Source: DATAAZ01 sp036259875
Lineage (GTDB): Bacteria; Actinomycetota; Thermoleophilia; Gaiellales; Gaiellaceae
Direction: 5' to 3'
Length of the DNA stretch: 27,714 bases
Assembly (NCBI GenBank): GCA_036259875.1
Contig: DATAAZ010000036.1
Coordinates: 1 to 27,714 of the forward strand
This document shows, piece by piece, positions 14,925 to 21,787 of the stretch (the first letter of the stretch is position 1; each line of letters begins with the position of its first letter). The translations under genes were made by a program, and so were the position numbers. Under the pieces are notes generated by a model. The model ran no database searches. It saw only the letters and a list, made by a program, of their open reading frames with translations, and was not told the origin of the DNA.

Positions 14925-16117
14925 CCCTTCCGCTCGCCGACGTCCGCGTGCTGGCGATCGAGCAGTACGGGGCGGGTCCCTGGGGCACGCTCCAGCTCGC
15001 CGACCTCGGCGCGGAGGTGATCAAGATCGAGGACCCGGCCTCGGGCGGGGACGTCGGCCGCTACGTGCCGCCGTTCCAGGAGGGCGAGGACTCGCTCTTC
15101 TTCGAGACGTTCAACCGCAACAAGAAGAGCGTCTCCCTCGACCTCCGGCACCCCGACGCGCGCGCGGTGCTCGAGGACCTCGTGCGCGCCGTCGACGCCG
15201 TCTACTCGAACCTGCGCGGCGACCACCCGAAGCGGCTCCGGATCACGTACGAGGACCTGCGGAGCGTGAACCCGCGCGTCGTCTGCTGCTCGCTGTCGGG
15301 CTTCGGGATGAGCGGGCCGCGGGCGGCCGAGGGCGGCTACGACTACATGATGCAGGGGCTCGCGGGCTGGATGAGCCTGACGGGCGAGCCGGACGGGCCG
15401 CCGACGAAGAGCGGGCTCTCGCTCGTCGACCTCTCCGGCGGCTACGTGTCGGCGCTCGCGCTCATGGCGGGCCTCTGGCGAGCGCGCCGGGAGGGCGTCG
15501 GCTGCGACTGTGACATCTCGCTCTTCGAGACCGCTCTTCACGAGCTCATGTACGTCGGCACGTGGGTTGCCTCGCGCGGCTACGAGCCGCGCCGGATCTC
15601 CGAGTCCGCCCACCCCTCGATCGTCCCGTTCCAGAACTTCCGCACGGCCGACGGGTGGATCGTCGTCGCCTGCCCGAAGCAGAAGTTCTGGGAGCGGCTC
15701 TGCGAGGCGATCGGGCGTCCCGACCTCGCGGAGGATCCTCGCTTCGCGACCTTTGCGGGGCGCAACGAGCGCCGGGATGAGCTCGTGCCCGAGCTGCGGA
15801 GCGTGTTTGCGGCCCGCGGGACGGAGGAGTGGCTCGCGACGCTATCCGCCGCCGGCGTCCCGACCGCGCGCGTCAACGACGTCGCCCGGGCTCTCGCAGA
15901 GCCGCAGGTGGAGGCTCGCGCGGGGCTCGTCGAGATCGAGCACCCCCGGCTCGGCACCGTCCGCCAGGTCGCGACGCCGCTCCGCGTCGGCGACGAGGAG
16001 AAGCCGGCCCGGCGCGCGCCGTTTCGCGGCGAGCACACCGAGCGCGTCCTCGCCGACCTCTGCGGCTATTCGCGTGAACGGGTCCGCGGCCTTGCAGAGG
16101 CGGGCGCGCTGGGCTAG
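14921..16117 (+). CDS. Family III CoA-transferase (CaiB/BaiF type)
   Basis: This 398-residue transferase contains ADLGAEVIKIEDP near 28, FNRNKKSVSLDL near 64, and CSLSGFGMSGPRAAEGGYD near 123. Asp170 in SLVDLSGG fits the position of the catalytic aspartate that forms the acyl-anhydride intermediate. It moves CoA from a donor such as succinyl-CoA to a free carboxylic acid without ATP. Formyl-, mesaconyl-, itaconyl- and carnitine-type CoA-transferases share this fold. With dehydrogenase, hydratase and lyase genes in the divergent run, it would be the entry point of the CoA module. GTG 14921 overlaps the regulator stop as GTGA. It is the last gene before convergent transcription. Confidence 0.93.
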   Translation: MTLPLADVRVLAIEQYGAGPWGTLQLADLGAEVIKIEDPASGGDVGRYVPPFQEGEDSLFFETFNRNKKSVSLDLRHPDARAVLEDLVRAVDAVYSNLRGDHPKRLRITYEDLRSVNPRVVCCSLSGFGMSGPRAAEGGYDYMMQGLAGWMSLTGEPDGPPTKSGLSLVDLSGGYVSALALMAGLWRARREGVGCDCDISLFETALHELMYVGTWVASRGYEPRRISESAHPSIVPFQNFRTADGWIVVACPKQKFWERLCEAIGRPDLAEDPRFATFAGRNERRDELVPELRSVFAARGTEEWLATLSAAGVPTARVNDVARALAEPQVEARAGLVEIEHPRLGTVRQVATPLRVGDEEKPARRAPFRGEHTERVLADLCGYSRERVRGLAEAGALG

Positions 16118-16134
16118 ATGACTGCCCGGTCATC
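16117..16134. terminator. Short hairpin between convergent operons
   Basis: The 19-nt gap between the CoA-transferase and acetamidase stops is mostly filled by GATGAC and GTCATC, a perfect 6-bp inverted repeat around a 6-nt loop. No U-run follows on either strand. It could be a weak bidirectional terminator or a protein-binding site. Confidence 0.35.
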
Positions 16135-16136
16135 CA

Positions 16137-17159
16137 CTAGGCGTCGAAGACGTCGAGCGCCAGCAGCGCGGACACGGCCGGGTTCGGGACGTCCACGATC
16201 TCGGAGAGGCGCAGGTCGACCGCGACGCTCATGAGCGCGTAGGCCGCTTCGCGGCGAAAGCCGCGCTCGAGCGTCAGGTGGTCGAGCATGGCGAGGAGCG
16301 CGCGGCGCGTCGCAAGCGAGAGATCGAGGGACTCGTTGCGGCCGTCCTCGCCGACCGACAGGCCGACGGTCGCGAACGCCGGCCGGGCGGGGAGGCCCGG
16401 CGTCTCGTAGACGGGGAAAGGCGGCCGCCAGGTGGGCCGCTTCCGCAGCCCGAAGCGCACGGTCACCTCCCCTGCGACCTCGATCCCCGTGCCGCACACC
16501 TCCCCCTCGCCTTGGGCGAAGTGGAGGTCGCCGACGGAGAAAAGCGCGCCGGGGACGTCGACTGGGAGCAGGAGCCGGCTACCTGCCACGAGCTGGGGAA
16601 CGTCGAGGTTGCCGCCAAGCTCGCGCGGCGGGATCGTCCGGAGGCCGCCGGCCGCCGCGGGCGGGACGGCGGTCTCCGGGAGCTCCTCGGCGACCGCGCC
16701 GCCGCGCGCCCGCAGCTCCGCCTCACGTGCCCGCACGCGCGCGACGGTCTCGTGCGCGGGAGCGACGCCCGCCACACCGGCGAACGTCGCCTCGGAGACG
16801 GCGACCCCGGGCAGCTCCGGAGAACGGGCCCGGCCTCCCTCGATCTCCCACTTGACGACGTAGGGGTCGGGGAAGACGTCGGCGAGGTAGCCGAACCCCG
16901 GGATCACGGCGGTGACGCCGACGCCGGCGGTCCGGTAGGCGACGAAGTCGATCTCGAGAAGGTCACCCGGCTCGGCGCCCTCGACCCGGACCGGCCCTGC
17001 GAGCGGATGCCCGAGTCCGAGGTCGAGCGAGGCCGCGTCCTCGTGCGAGCTGTCGGCCCCCAGCTGGCCGGCGAGGCCGTCCTCCGTCTCGAGCGTCAGC
17101 TCCTCGCCGGGCTCGACGACCGCCACCGGCTCGATGTCGGGATGCCAGCGGTTGTGCAC
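16137..17159 (-). CDS. fmdA: Acetamidase/formamidase (FmdA/AmdA family)
   Basis: This 340-residue protein carries the FmdA/AmdA signature GDLHFAQGEGEVCGTGIE near residue 225 and SSHEDAASLD near 37. Members hydrolyse small amides such as formamide and acetamide to ammonia plus the acid, and are cytoplasmic. In a catabolic cluster it could remove formamide or another small amide released from a ring. Start GTG 17159 is one nt after the GAF gene stop. The first gene of the same run encodes an FmdB-like zinc ribbon, echoing the formamidase clusters in which FmdB was named. The protein is slightly shorter than some formamidases of about 400 residues, with no sign of truncation. Family assignment is firm, exact substrate unknown. 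Confidence 0.9.
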   Translation of the reverse strand: MHNRWHPDIEPVAVVEPGEELTLETEDGLAGQLGADSSHEDAASLDLGLGHPLAGPVRVEGAEPGDLLEIDFVAYRTAGVGVTAVIPGFGYLADVFPDPYVVKWEIEGGRARSPELPGVAVSEATFAGVAGVAPAHETVARVRAREAELRARGGAVAEELPETAVPPAAAGGLRTIPPRELGGNLDVPQLVAGSRLLLPVDVPGALFSVGDLHFAQGEGEVCGTGIEVAGEVTVRFGLRKRPTWRPPFPVYETPGLPARPAFATVGLSVGEDGRNESLDLSLATRRALLAMLDHLTLERGFRREAAYALMSVAVDLRLSEIVDVPNPAVSALLALDVFDA

Positions 17160-17160
17160 G

Positions 17161-17589
17161 TCAGGCGAAGAGGAGCGTGCGCACCCGTTCGCCTGCGGCA
17201 GCCGCGAGGGCGCGCTCGTCGAGCGTCCACCGTCTGGGCGTGCCGAGCTGGTGGAGCGAGACGATTGCCGTGAGGCGTCCGTTGTGGAAGACCGGCGTCA
17301 CGATCTGCGCGGCGAGCCCGCCGTAGACGACGAGCATCCGCCGGTACGCGGGATCGTCGAACGCGTTCGCACAGTCGTCCTGGACAACCTGCCGCCGCGT
17401 CTCCATGAGCTCGCGGACGACGGGCGCCCTGCGGAGGTCCGTCGTCCGCTCCTCGCGGATCGACGGCACGCCGGGGCCGAGGGCCTCGTGGGTGATCGGG
17501 AAGAAGTCGCCGGGAACGTCCTGGCGGAGCGTGCAGCGGCTTGCGCCGGTCGCCGCGAGGAGCTCGTCGACGACCTCCTGTAGACGCAC
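17161..17589 (-). CDS. GAF-domain protein
   Basis: A 142-residue single GAF domain. It starts with an amphipathic helix (VVDELLAATGASRCTLR). Middle strands carry FPITHEAL, and LAAQIVTPVFHNGRLTAIVSLHQLG is the classic C-terminal GAF sheet. WTLDERALAAAAGERVRTLL closes the fold. No effector domain is attached. It is probably a ligand-binding sensor or an accessory subunit of one of the neighbouring amidohydrolases; the function is unknown. The start GTG 17589 overlaps the preceding stop by one base (TAGTG). Longer frames upstream run antisense-like through the dehydrogenase gene and are rejected. Position between the imine-reductase-like and acetamidase genes suggests a pathway-specific role. 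Confidence 0.8.
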   Translation of the reverse strand: MRLQEVVDELLAATGASRCTLRQDVPGDFFPITHEALGPGVPSIREERTTDLRRAPVVRELMETRRQVVQDDCANAFDDPAYRRMLVVYGGLAAQIVTPVFHNGRLTAIVSLHQLGTPRRWTLDERALAAAAGERVRTLLFA

Positions 17590-18608
17590 TACGTCGAGAT
17601 CATCTTCTTCTCGACCCCGACGCCGGCGGCGAGCGCGCGCTCGTACTCGAGCGGCACCGTGGCCGAGTCCTGGAGGGCGATCCCGGTCGAGTCGAAGACA
17701 GTGATCTGGTCGTCCGACTGCCTGCCCTCGAGGTGGCCGACGATCACCTTCCCGATCTCGCCGGCCACGTGCTCCTCCGTGATGAGCCCCTCCCGCAGCG
17801 CCACGTTGATCTCCCCGTCCGTGCGGCACTGGCGGATGTCGTCGACGAAGATTCGTGCCCGCTGGAGAATCTTCGCGTCGAGCTCCTGCTCGCCCTCGAG
17901 GTCGGCGCCGAGCGCTGCGATGTGTGTGCCCGGCTCGACCCACTCGTCCTCCACGAGCCCGCCCCGCGCGTGCGTCCCCGTGACCACGACGTCGGCACCG
18001 CGGACGACCCGCTCGAGGTCGGTGGACCCCCGGAGCTCCACGTGCGGGTACCTCGGCTGCTGGTCCTGGACGAAGTCGTCGAGCGTCGCCTGGTTACGGC
18101 TCCACACGCGGATCTCGTCCCAGCGGAAGACCTCGTTGCACGTGGCGAGGGCGCCCCGGCCGACCGTGCCGGCGCCCACGAGCGCCAGCACCCTGGAGTC
18201 CTCCCGCGCGAGCCACTTCGCCGACACGGCCGCCGAGGAACCCGTCCGCATCATCGTGTGGTGCGATCCGTCGCAGATCGCGAGCGGGAAGCCGGTCTCC
18301 GGGTGTGTGTAGATGAGGATCGAGAAGACGGTCGGGAGGTCGAACCTTGCGTTCTCCTCCCGGATGGAGACCCACTTGCAGGCGGCCGCTTCGGGCTCCT
18401 CGATGTAGGAGGGCATCACCTCCCACTCGCCCGGATACCGGTCGAGCACGATGTGCCCCTTCGGCTCCATGTAGACGCGCCCCTCGCCGTGCATGCGGAA
18501 CGCGTGCTCGACGCAGTCGTTGTACTCCGCCGGCGTAAGGAGGCCGATCATGTCCGTGCGGGAGAGGATGAGCGTCTTTCGGTGGCGCCAGCTCTCGGGC
18601 GCGGCCAT
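17589..18608 (-). CDS. Ornithine cyclodeaminase/mu-crystallin family protein
   Basis: This 339-residue NAD(P)-binding protein has KWVS (Lys78), a catalytic-region lysine typical of the family, RTGSSAAVSAKWL near 121 and the dinucleotide motif VGAGTVG at 144-150. Next come the VVVTGTHARGGLV and GTHIAALGADLEGEQEL segments. Relatives include ornithine cyclodeaminase, alanine dehydrogenase, ketimine reductase and the ectoine-utilisation protein EutC. It may reduce a cyclic imine or deaminate an amino acid formed by ring opening. The loop GALATCNEVF is unremarkable, and the protein looks intact. ATG 18608 shares a base with the upstream stop (TGATG), and GGAGG lies 7 nt upstream. Which branch it belongs to cannot be settled by eye. 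Confidence 0.88.
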   Translation of the reverse strand: MAAPESWRHRKTLILSRTDMIGLLTPAEYNDCVEHAFRMHGEGRVYMEPKGHIVLDRYPGEWEVMPSYIEEPEAAACKWVSIREENARFDLPTVFSILIYTHPETGFPLAICDGSHHTMMRTGSSAAVSAKWLAREDSRVLALVGAGTVGRGALATCNEVFRWDEIRVWSRNQATLDDFVQDQQPRYPHVELRGSTDLERVVRGADVVVTGTHARGGLVEDEWVEPGTHIAALGADLEGEQELDAKILQRARIFVDDIRQCRTDGEINVALREGLITEEHVAGEIGKVIVGHLEGRQSDDQITVFDSTGIALQDSATVPLEYERALAAGVGVEKKMIST

Positions 18609-19318
18609 CAGCGCGCCTCCACGCGGATCGCGGCTGCCTCGCTGCGCGGCGCGACGCCGTCCAGGTACTCGAGGACGCGCTCGAGCTGCTCGACGTCGCC
18701 GAATTTCGCGTCGATGTCGAAGAGGTTCCACTCGACGACACCGGCCACGCGGTCGCCGACGCACTGGCGCACGACGATCGGGCGGAAGCCCTCCGCGATC
18801 GCGTCCTCGACGGTGTGGCGAACGCAGCCCGCCATCGTCACGCCCGTGACGATGACCGTGTCGACCTCCGCCGCCTTCAGGAAGGCGGAGAGGTGCGTGC
18901 CGTGAAAGGCGCTGGCGGCCTTCTTGACGATCACCTGCTCGCCGGGCTCGGGGGCGATCCGCTCGTCGATCGCGACCGCGTCGGTGCCGAGCCGGAGCAC
19001 CTCGAGGGGGATCTTGCGGTGCCAGATCCCCATGTCGGTGCTCGGCCCCTCCGTGACGGCGTACGCCGTCGTCGTGAAGACGACCGGGATCGCCTTCGCG
19101 CGCGCCGCCGCGAGGAGGCGCTGCACGGCGGGGATGATGACGTCCATGCCGTCGCAGCTGAACGGGTTTCCGGGCCGGGTCCAGGCGTTCGCGAGGTCGA
19201 TGTTGACGAGCGCGGGCCGCTCGCCGAAGCCGACGCGGCGCATGAACCCGCGTCCCCGGTAGAGCTCCGAGTCCGCGGAGAAGACCTTCTCGAGCGCGCT
19301 TCTGATCTCGTCGCTCAT
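18608..19318 (-). CDS. Isochorismatase-fold amidohydrolase (N-carbamoylsarcosine amidase-like)
   Basis: This 236-residue cysteine hydrolase has a complete triad: Asp41 (NIDLANAW), Lys132 (VIVKKAASAFHGT) and Cys165 (GVTMAGCVRHT), with the family cis-peptide region before the cysteine. Relatives include N-carbamoylsarcosine amidohydrolase, maleamate amidohydrolase, nicotinamidase and ureidoacrylate amidohydrolase RutB. It probably removes NH3 from a carbamoyl or carboxamide group. Asn replaces the more usual Val/Asp just before the catalytic Asp. ATG 19318 overlaps the stop of the neighbouring paralogue as ATGA, so the two are coupled. The paralogue shares family motifs but clearly differs in sequence, which argues for two substrates or successive steps. 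Confidence 0.9.
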   Translation of the reverse strand: MSDEIRSALEKVFSADSELYRGRGFMRRVGFGERPALVNIDLANAWTRPGNPFSCDGMDVIIPAVQRLLAAARAKAIPVVFTTTAYAVTEGPSTDMGIWHRKIPLEVLRLGTDAVAIDERIAPEPGEQVIVKKAASAFHGTHLSAFLKAAEVDTVIVTGVTMAGCVRHTVEDAIAEGFRPIVVRQCVGDRVAGVVEWNLFDIDAKFGDVEQLERVLEYLDGVAPRSEAAAIRVEAR

Positions 19319-19974
19319 GCCGGTGCGGCCGCCGGCCGCGGAAGGCGTTCGAGGTACGCGACCACCTCGTCCGCGCTCGTCACCTCGGCGTAGCGGCGGT
19401 GGACGTCGCGCAGGTTCGCTAGGTGGGCGTCGCGGCCCTGGTCGCCGACGCAGTCCTCGGGGACGAGCGTCCGGAAGCCGTTCGAGAACGCATCCACGGT
19501 CGTGGCCCGCACGCAGCCCGAGGTCGTGCAGCCGGTGACGACGACGGTGTCGCGGCCGGCCGCCGTCAGCAGCGAGTGGAGCGGCGTCCCGTGGAAGAAC
19601 GAGGGCCACTTCTTCGGGAGAAGCACGTCGGATGCCTGCCAGACCCGCTCGTCCACCTCGGCCCACCGCGAGCCCGGCGTGATCTCGGCGCAGGCGGGCA
19701 GCTTGACCGTCCAGAGGCCGCTGTCGCGCTCGTCCTCCCACGCGACCACCGTTTGAAAGACGGGGACGTCGAGGCTCCGCGCCGTCTCGAGCAGCCGGGC
19801 GGTGTTCACCGTTGCGCGCTCGATCAGCTCGGCGCCGCCGAAATCGAAGGCCGGATCGGTGAACGCGTACTGGAGGTCGACTACGAGGACGGCAGGGCGC
19901 TCGCCCGGCTCTATGCGCCCCTGGCCGTAGCCTCGCCGGACCCACGGGTCGTCCGGGGCGAGGTCGAGCGGCAC
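19315..19974 (-). CDS. Isochorismatase-fold amidohydrolase, second paralogue
   Basis: This 219-residue cysteine hydrolase has the triad Asp33 (VVDLQYAF), Lys121 (LPKKWPSFFHGT) and Cys154 (GCTTSGCVRATT). The TTSGCVRATTVDAF segment closely fits N-carbamoylsarcosine amidohydrolase and relatives. With a hydantoinase also encoded here, this recalls the creatinine route in which N-methylhydantoin is opened to N-carbamoylsarcosine and then hydrolysed to sarcosine. However, no creatinine deaminase or sarcosine oxidase is encoded in the window. GTG 19974 is the start, 13 nt after the zinc-ribbon gene stop. It is followed directly by the coupled paralogue. Confidence 0.9.
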   Translation of the reverse strand: MPLDLAPDDPWVRRGYGQGRIEPGERPAVLVVDLQYAFTDPAFDFGGAELIERATVNTARLLETARSLDVPVFQTVVAWEDERDSGLWTVKLPACAEITPGSRWAEVDERVWQASDVLLPKKWPSFFHGTPLHSLLTAAGRDTVVVTGCTTSGCVRATTVDAFSNGFRTLVPEDCVGDQGRDAHLANLRDVHRRYAEVTSADEVVAYLERLPRPAAAPA

Positions 19975-19987
19975 GCTACGCGAGCAC

Positions 19988-20164
19988 CTAGCCGACGCGG
20001 TGCCAGTTCACGATGCTCGGCTTCCACTCGGTCGCAAACGGCGAGAACAGCCGTACGACCTCCTCGGAGTCGCAGCGCGGGCACCGTGGCGCTACGGCGG
20101 TGGCGGGCAAGAGCTCCTCGAACCGCTCCTCGCACTCCGCGCAGCGGTACTCGTAGATCGGCAC
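19988..20164 (-). CDS. FmdB-like zinc ribbon protein
   Basis: This 58-residue protein, starting MPIYEYRC, is a textbook FmdB-type zinc ribbon: Cys8-x2-Cys11 and Cys28-x2-Cys31, with FEELLP between them. After the ribbon comes WKPSIVNWHRVG. The first member was proposed as a regulator of formamidase FmdA in Methylophilus, but the biochemical role of the family is not established. Here it heads a run whose last gene encodes an FmdA homologue, preserving that association. The start is GTG 20164. A TANNNT -10 (TAGACT) lies 8 nt upstream, so the message may be leaderless. It could be a small partner protein for one of the hydrolases rather than a DNA-binding regulator. Confidence 0.85.
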   Translation of the reverse strand: MPIYEYRCAECEERFEELLPATAVAPRCPRCDSEEVVRLFSPFATEWKPSIVNWHRVG

Positions 20165-20172
20165 CAGGGCGA

Positions 20173-20194
20173 AGTCTAACTTATTGATTAGAGT
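20173..20194. promoter_or_regulatory. Back-to-back -10 elements in a 37-bp divergent gap
   Basis: On the minus strand TAGACT (20178-20173) lies 8 nt before GTG 20164. On the plus strand TAGAGT (20189-20194) lies 7 nt before ATG 20202. Both match the TANNNT pattern at the distance seen in leaderless actinobacterial promoters. The two boxes are embedded in an inverted repeat, TCTAA-N8-TTAGA (20175-20192). This AT-rich patch stands out sharply from its surroundings. Confidence 0.5.
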
Positions 20195-20201
20195 CGAACC
20201 G

Positions 20202-20387
20202 ATGGCGGCGGACCGCTCGCTCGCGGAGCTTCGCAGCGTCGCCGAGGCCCAGGGCGTCGCCCCGAGCGACGAGGACCTGGAGGTGGTGCGGCGGATGCTC
20301 GCGGCGCTTCGCTTCGAGGAGATGGAGGCGCTGGTGCGCCCGGAGATCCCCCCGGCCGCGCTCTTCCTTCCGGTGGAGCCCGAGTGA
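20202..20387 (+). CDS. AtzG/GatC-like small amidase partner
   Basis: This 61-residue protein is helical (ELRSVAEAQGVAPSDEDLEVVRRMLAAL) and ends in a proline-rich tail with PEIPPAALFLP. Size, layout and tail resemble the AtzG/DUF4089-type and GatC-like small proteins that bind amidase-signature enzymes. Its stop overlaps the amidase start as GTGA, and the two genes make up their own transcription unit. The likely role is stabilising or covering the active site of the downstream amidase, as AtzG does for AtzE. ATG 20202 is preferred because a -10 element sits 7 nt upstream; TTG 20184 is an in-frame alternative that would extend into the -10. Similarity is by pattern, so the assignment is moderate. 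Confidence 0.7.
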   Translation: MAADRSLAELRSVAEAQGVAPSDEDLEVVRRMLAALRFEEMEALVRPEIPPAALFLPVEPE

Positions 20388-21787
20388 CGGTCGTCGAGCT
20401 CGCCCGGAGCCTCCGCGCCGGCGAGCTGTCTCCGCGCGAGGCGGTGCAGGGTTACCTCGATCGGATCGACGCCCTCGACGCGCAGCTGAACGCCTACATC
20501 TCCGTGCGCGCCGAGGAGGCGCTCGCCGAGGCGGACGCGCTCGAGCGCTCCGGGGAGCGAGGCCCACTGTGGGGTGTGCCCGTCGCCGTCAAGGACGTGA
20601 TCGACGTCGCCGGGACGCGCACGACGGCGGCCTCACGGATCCTCGCCCAGAACGTCGCCGACCGCGACGCGCACGCGGTCGCGCGGCTGCGCGCGGCGGG
20701 TGCGATCGTGCTCGGGAAGCTCAACCTCCACGAGTTCGCATACGGGGCGCTGACCACGAGCCCGCACTTCGGGCCGGCGCGAAACCCGTGGGCGCTCGAC
20801 CGGGTCTGCGGCGGCTCGAGCGGCGGGAGCGGCTCCGCCGTCGCTGCCGGCCTCGCCGCGGCCACCCTCGGGACCGACACCGCGGGCTCGATCCGCATCC
20901 CCTCCTGCTACTGCGGCGTGACGGGGGTGCGGCCCTCAACGGGCCGCGTCTCCATGCGGGGCGTCTTCCCGGTCGCCTGGAGCTTCGACACGGTCGGGCC
21001 GCTCGCCGCGACGGCGGAAGACTGCGCGCTCGTCCTCGCCGCCGTGGCGGGGAGGGACCCTGCCGACCCCTCGAGCGTGGACGCTCCGGTGCCGCCATAC
21101 CACGAGCTCCTCGACCGCGGCGTCCGCGGGTTCCGGATCGGCGTCGTCGGCAGCCTGGTCGAAGGCGCCGCGCCGGCGGTCGCCGCGGCCGTCGAGGCCG
21201 CTCTCGCGGAGCTCCGCGCGCTCGGGGCCGAGCTCGTGCCGGTCGCGCCGCCGCTTCTCGAGCACGCCGGGACGATCCAGCAGGCGATGCAGTTCCAGGA
21301 GGCGACCGCGGTCCACCTCGAGTGGCTGCGGACGCGGCTCGCGGAGTACGGGCCCGATGTGCGCGCACGCCTCCTCGTCGGGCTCTTCCTCCCGCCGACG
21401 CTCTACGTCACGGGCCAGCAGGCCCGCCGGCTCGTCTACGAGGAGGTCCGCCGGGTCTTCGAGAGCGTTGACGTACTCGCCGCGCCGACGATGCCCGTGC
21501 TCCCGCCGCGCGTCGAGGACGACACCGTGGAGCTCGGCGGGCGGGAGCTGCCCCACCGGCTCGTCGTGATCCCGTGGAACTCGCCGTGGAGCCTCGCCGG
21601 CTTACCCGTCGTGAGCGTGCCGTGCGGCCTCGTCGACGGGCTTCCTGTCGGGCTCGCGCTCGTCGGGCCGCGCCTCGCGGAGGCGGCGGTGCTCCGCGTC
21701 GCCCACTCGTTTCAGCAGGCGACCGACTGGCATGAGCTACGGCCGCCGCTCGCTACGCCGAGCGAGGGACGAGTGGCTCTCCGGTGA
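20384..21787 (+). CDS. Amidase-signature family amidohydrolase (AtzE-like)
   Basis: A 467-residue amidase with the full Ser-cisSer-Lys triad: Lys70 (VAVKDVID), cis-Ser145 (GGSSGGSGSA) and nucleophile Ser169 (GTDTAGSIRIPS). The C-terminal AGLPVVSVPCGLVDGLPVGLALVGPR block is standard. GatA has a glutaminase role in tRNA charging, but here the context and the small AtzG/GatC-like partner without a GatB gene point to a catabolic amidase. AtzE hydrolyses 1-carboxybiuret, and the ureidomalonase of barbiturate breakdown is related. A ureide or carboxamide substrate fits the cluster. GTG 20384 overlaps the partner gene by 4 nt. Its last 35 nt overlap the convergent DsbA-like gene. Confidence 0.92.
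   Translation: MTVVELARSLRAGELSPREAVQGYLDRIDALDAQLNAYISVRAEEALAEADALERSGERGPLWGVPVAVKDVIDVAGTRTTAASRILAQNVADRDAHAVARLRAAGAIVLGKLNLHEFAYGALTTSPHFGPARNPWALDRVCGGSSGGSGSAVAAGLAAATLGTDTAGSIRIPSCYCGVTGVRPSTGRVSMRGVFPVAWSFDTVGPLAATAEDCALVLAAVAGRDPADPSSVDAPVPPYHELLDRGVRGFRIGVVGSLVEGAAPAVAAAVEAALAELRALGAELVPVAPPLLEHAGTIQQAMQFQEATAVHLEWLRTRLAEYGPDVRARLLVGLFLPPTLYVTGQQARRLVYEEVRRVFESVDVLAAPTMPVLPPRVEDDTVELGGRELPHRLVVIPWNSPWSLAGLPVVSVPCGLVDGLPVGLALVGPRLAEAAVLRVAHSFQQATDWHELRPPLATPSEGRVALR

Noticed and set aside
9033..16117. Acetone or acetophenone carboxylase operon
   Set aside because: HyuA/B resemble these subunits, but no gamma subunit or aromatic/ketone gene is present, and neighbours are amidohydrolases.
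16278..17273. 331-codon plus-strand frame opposite the acetamidase gene
   Set aside because: Complement-strand shadow; the minus strand carries the FmdA signature.
20384..21787. GatA of the tRNA amidotransferase
   Set aside because: No GatB gene is nearby, the small partner looks AtzG-like, and the context is catabolic.
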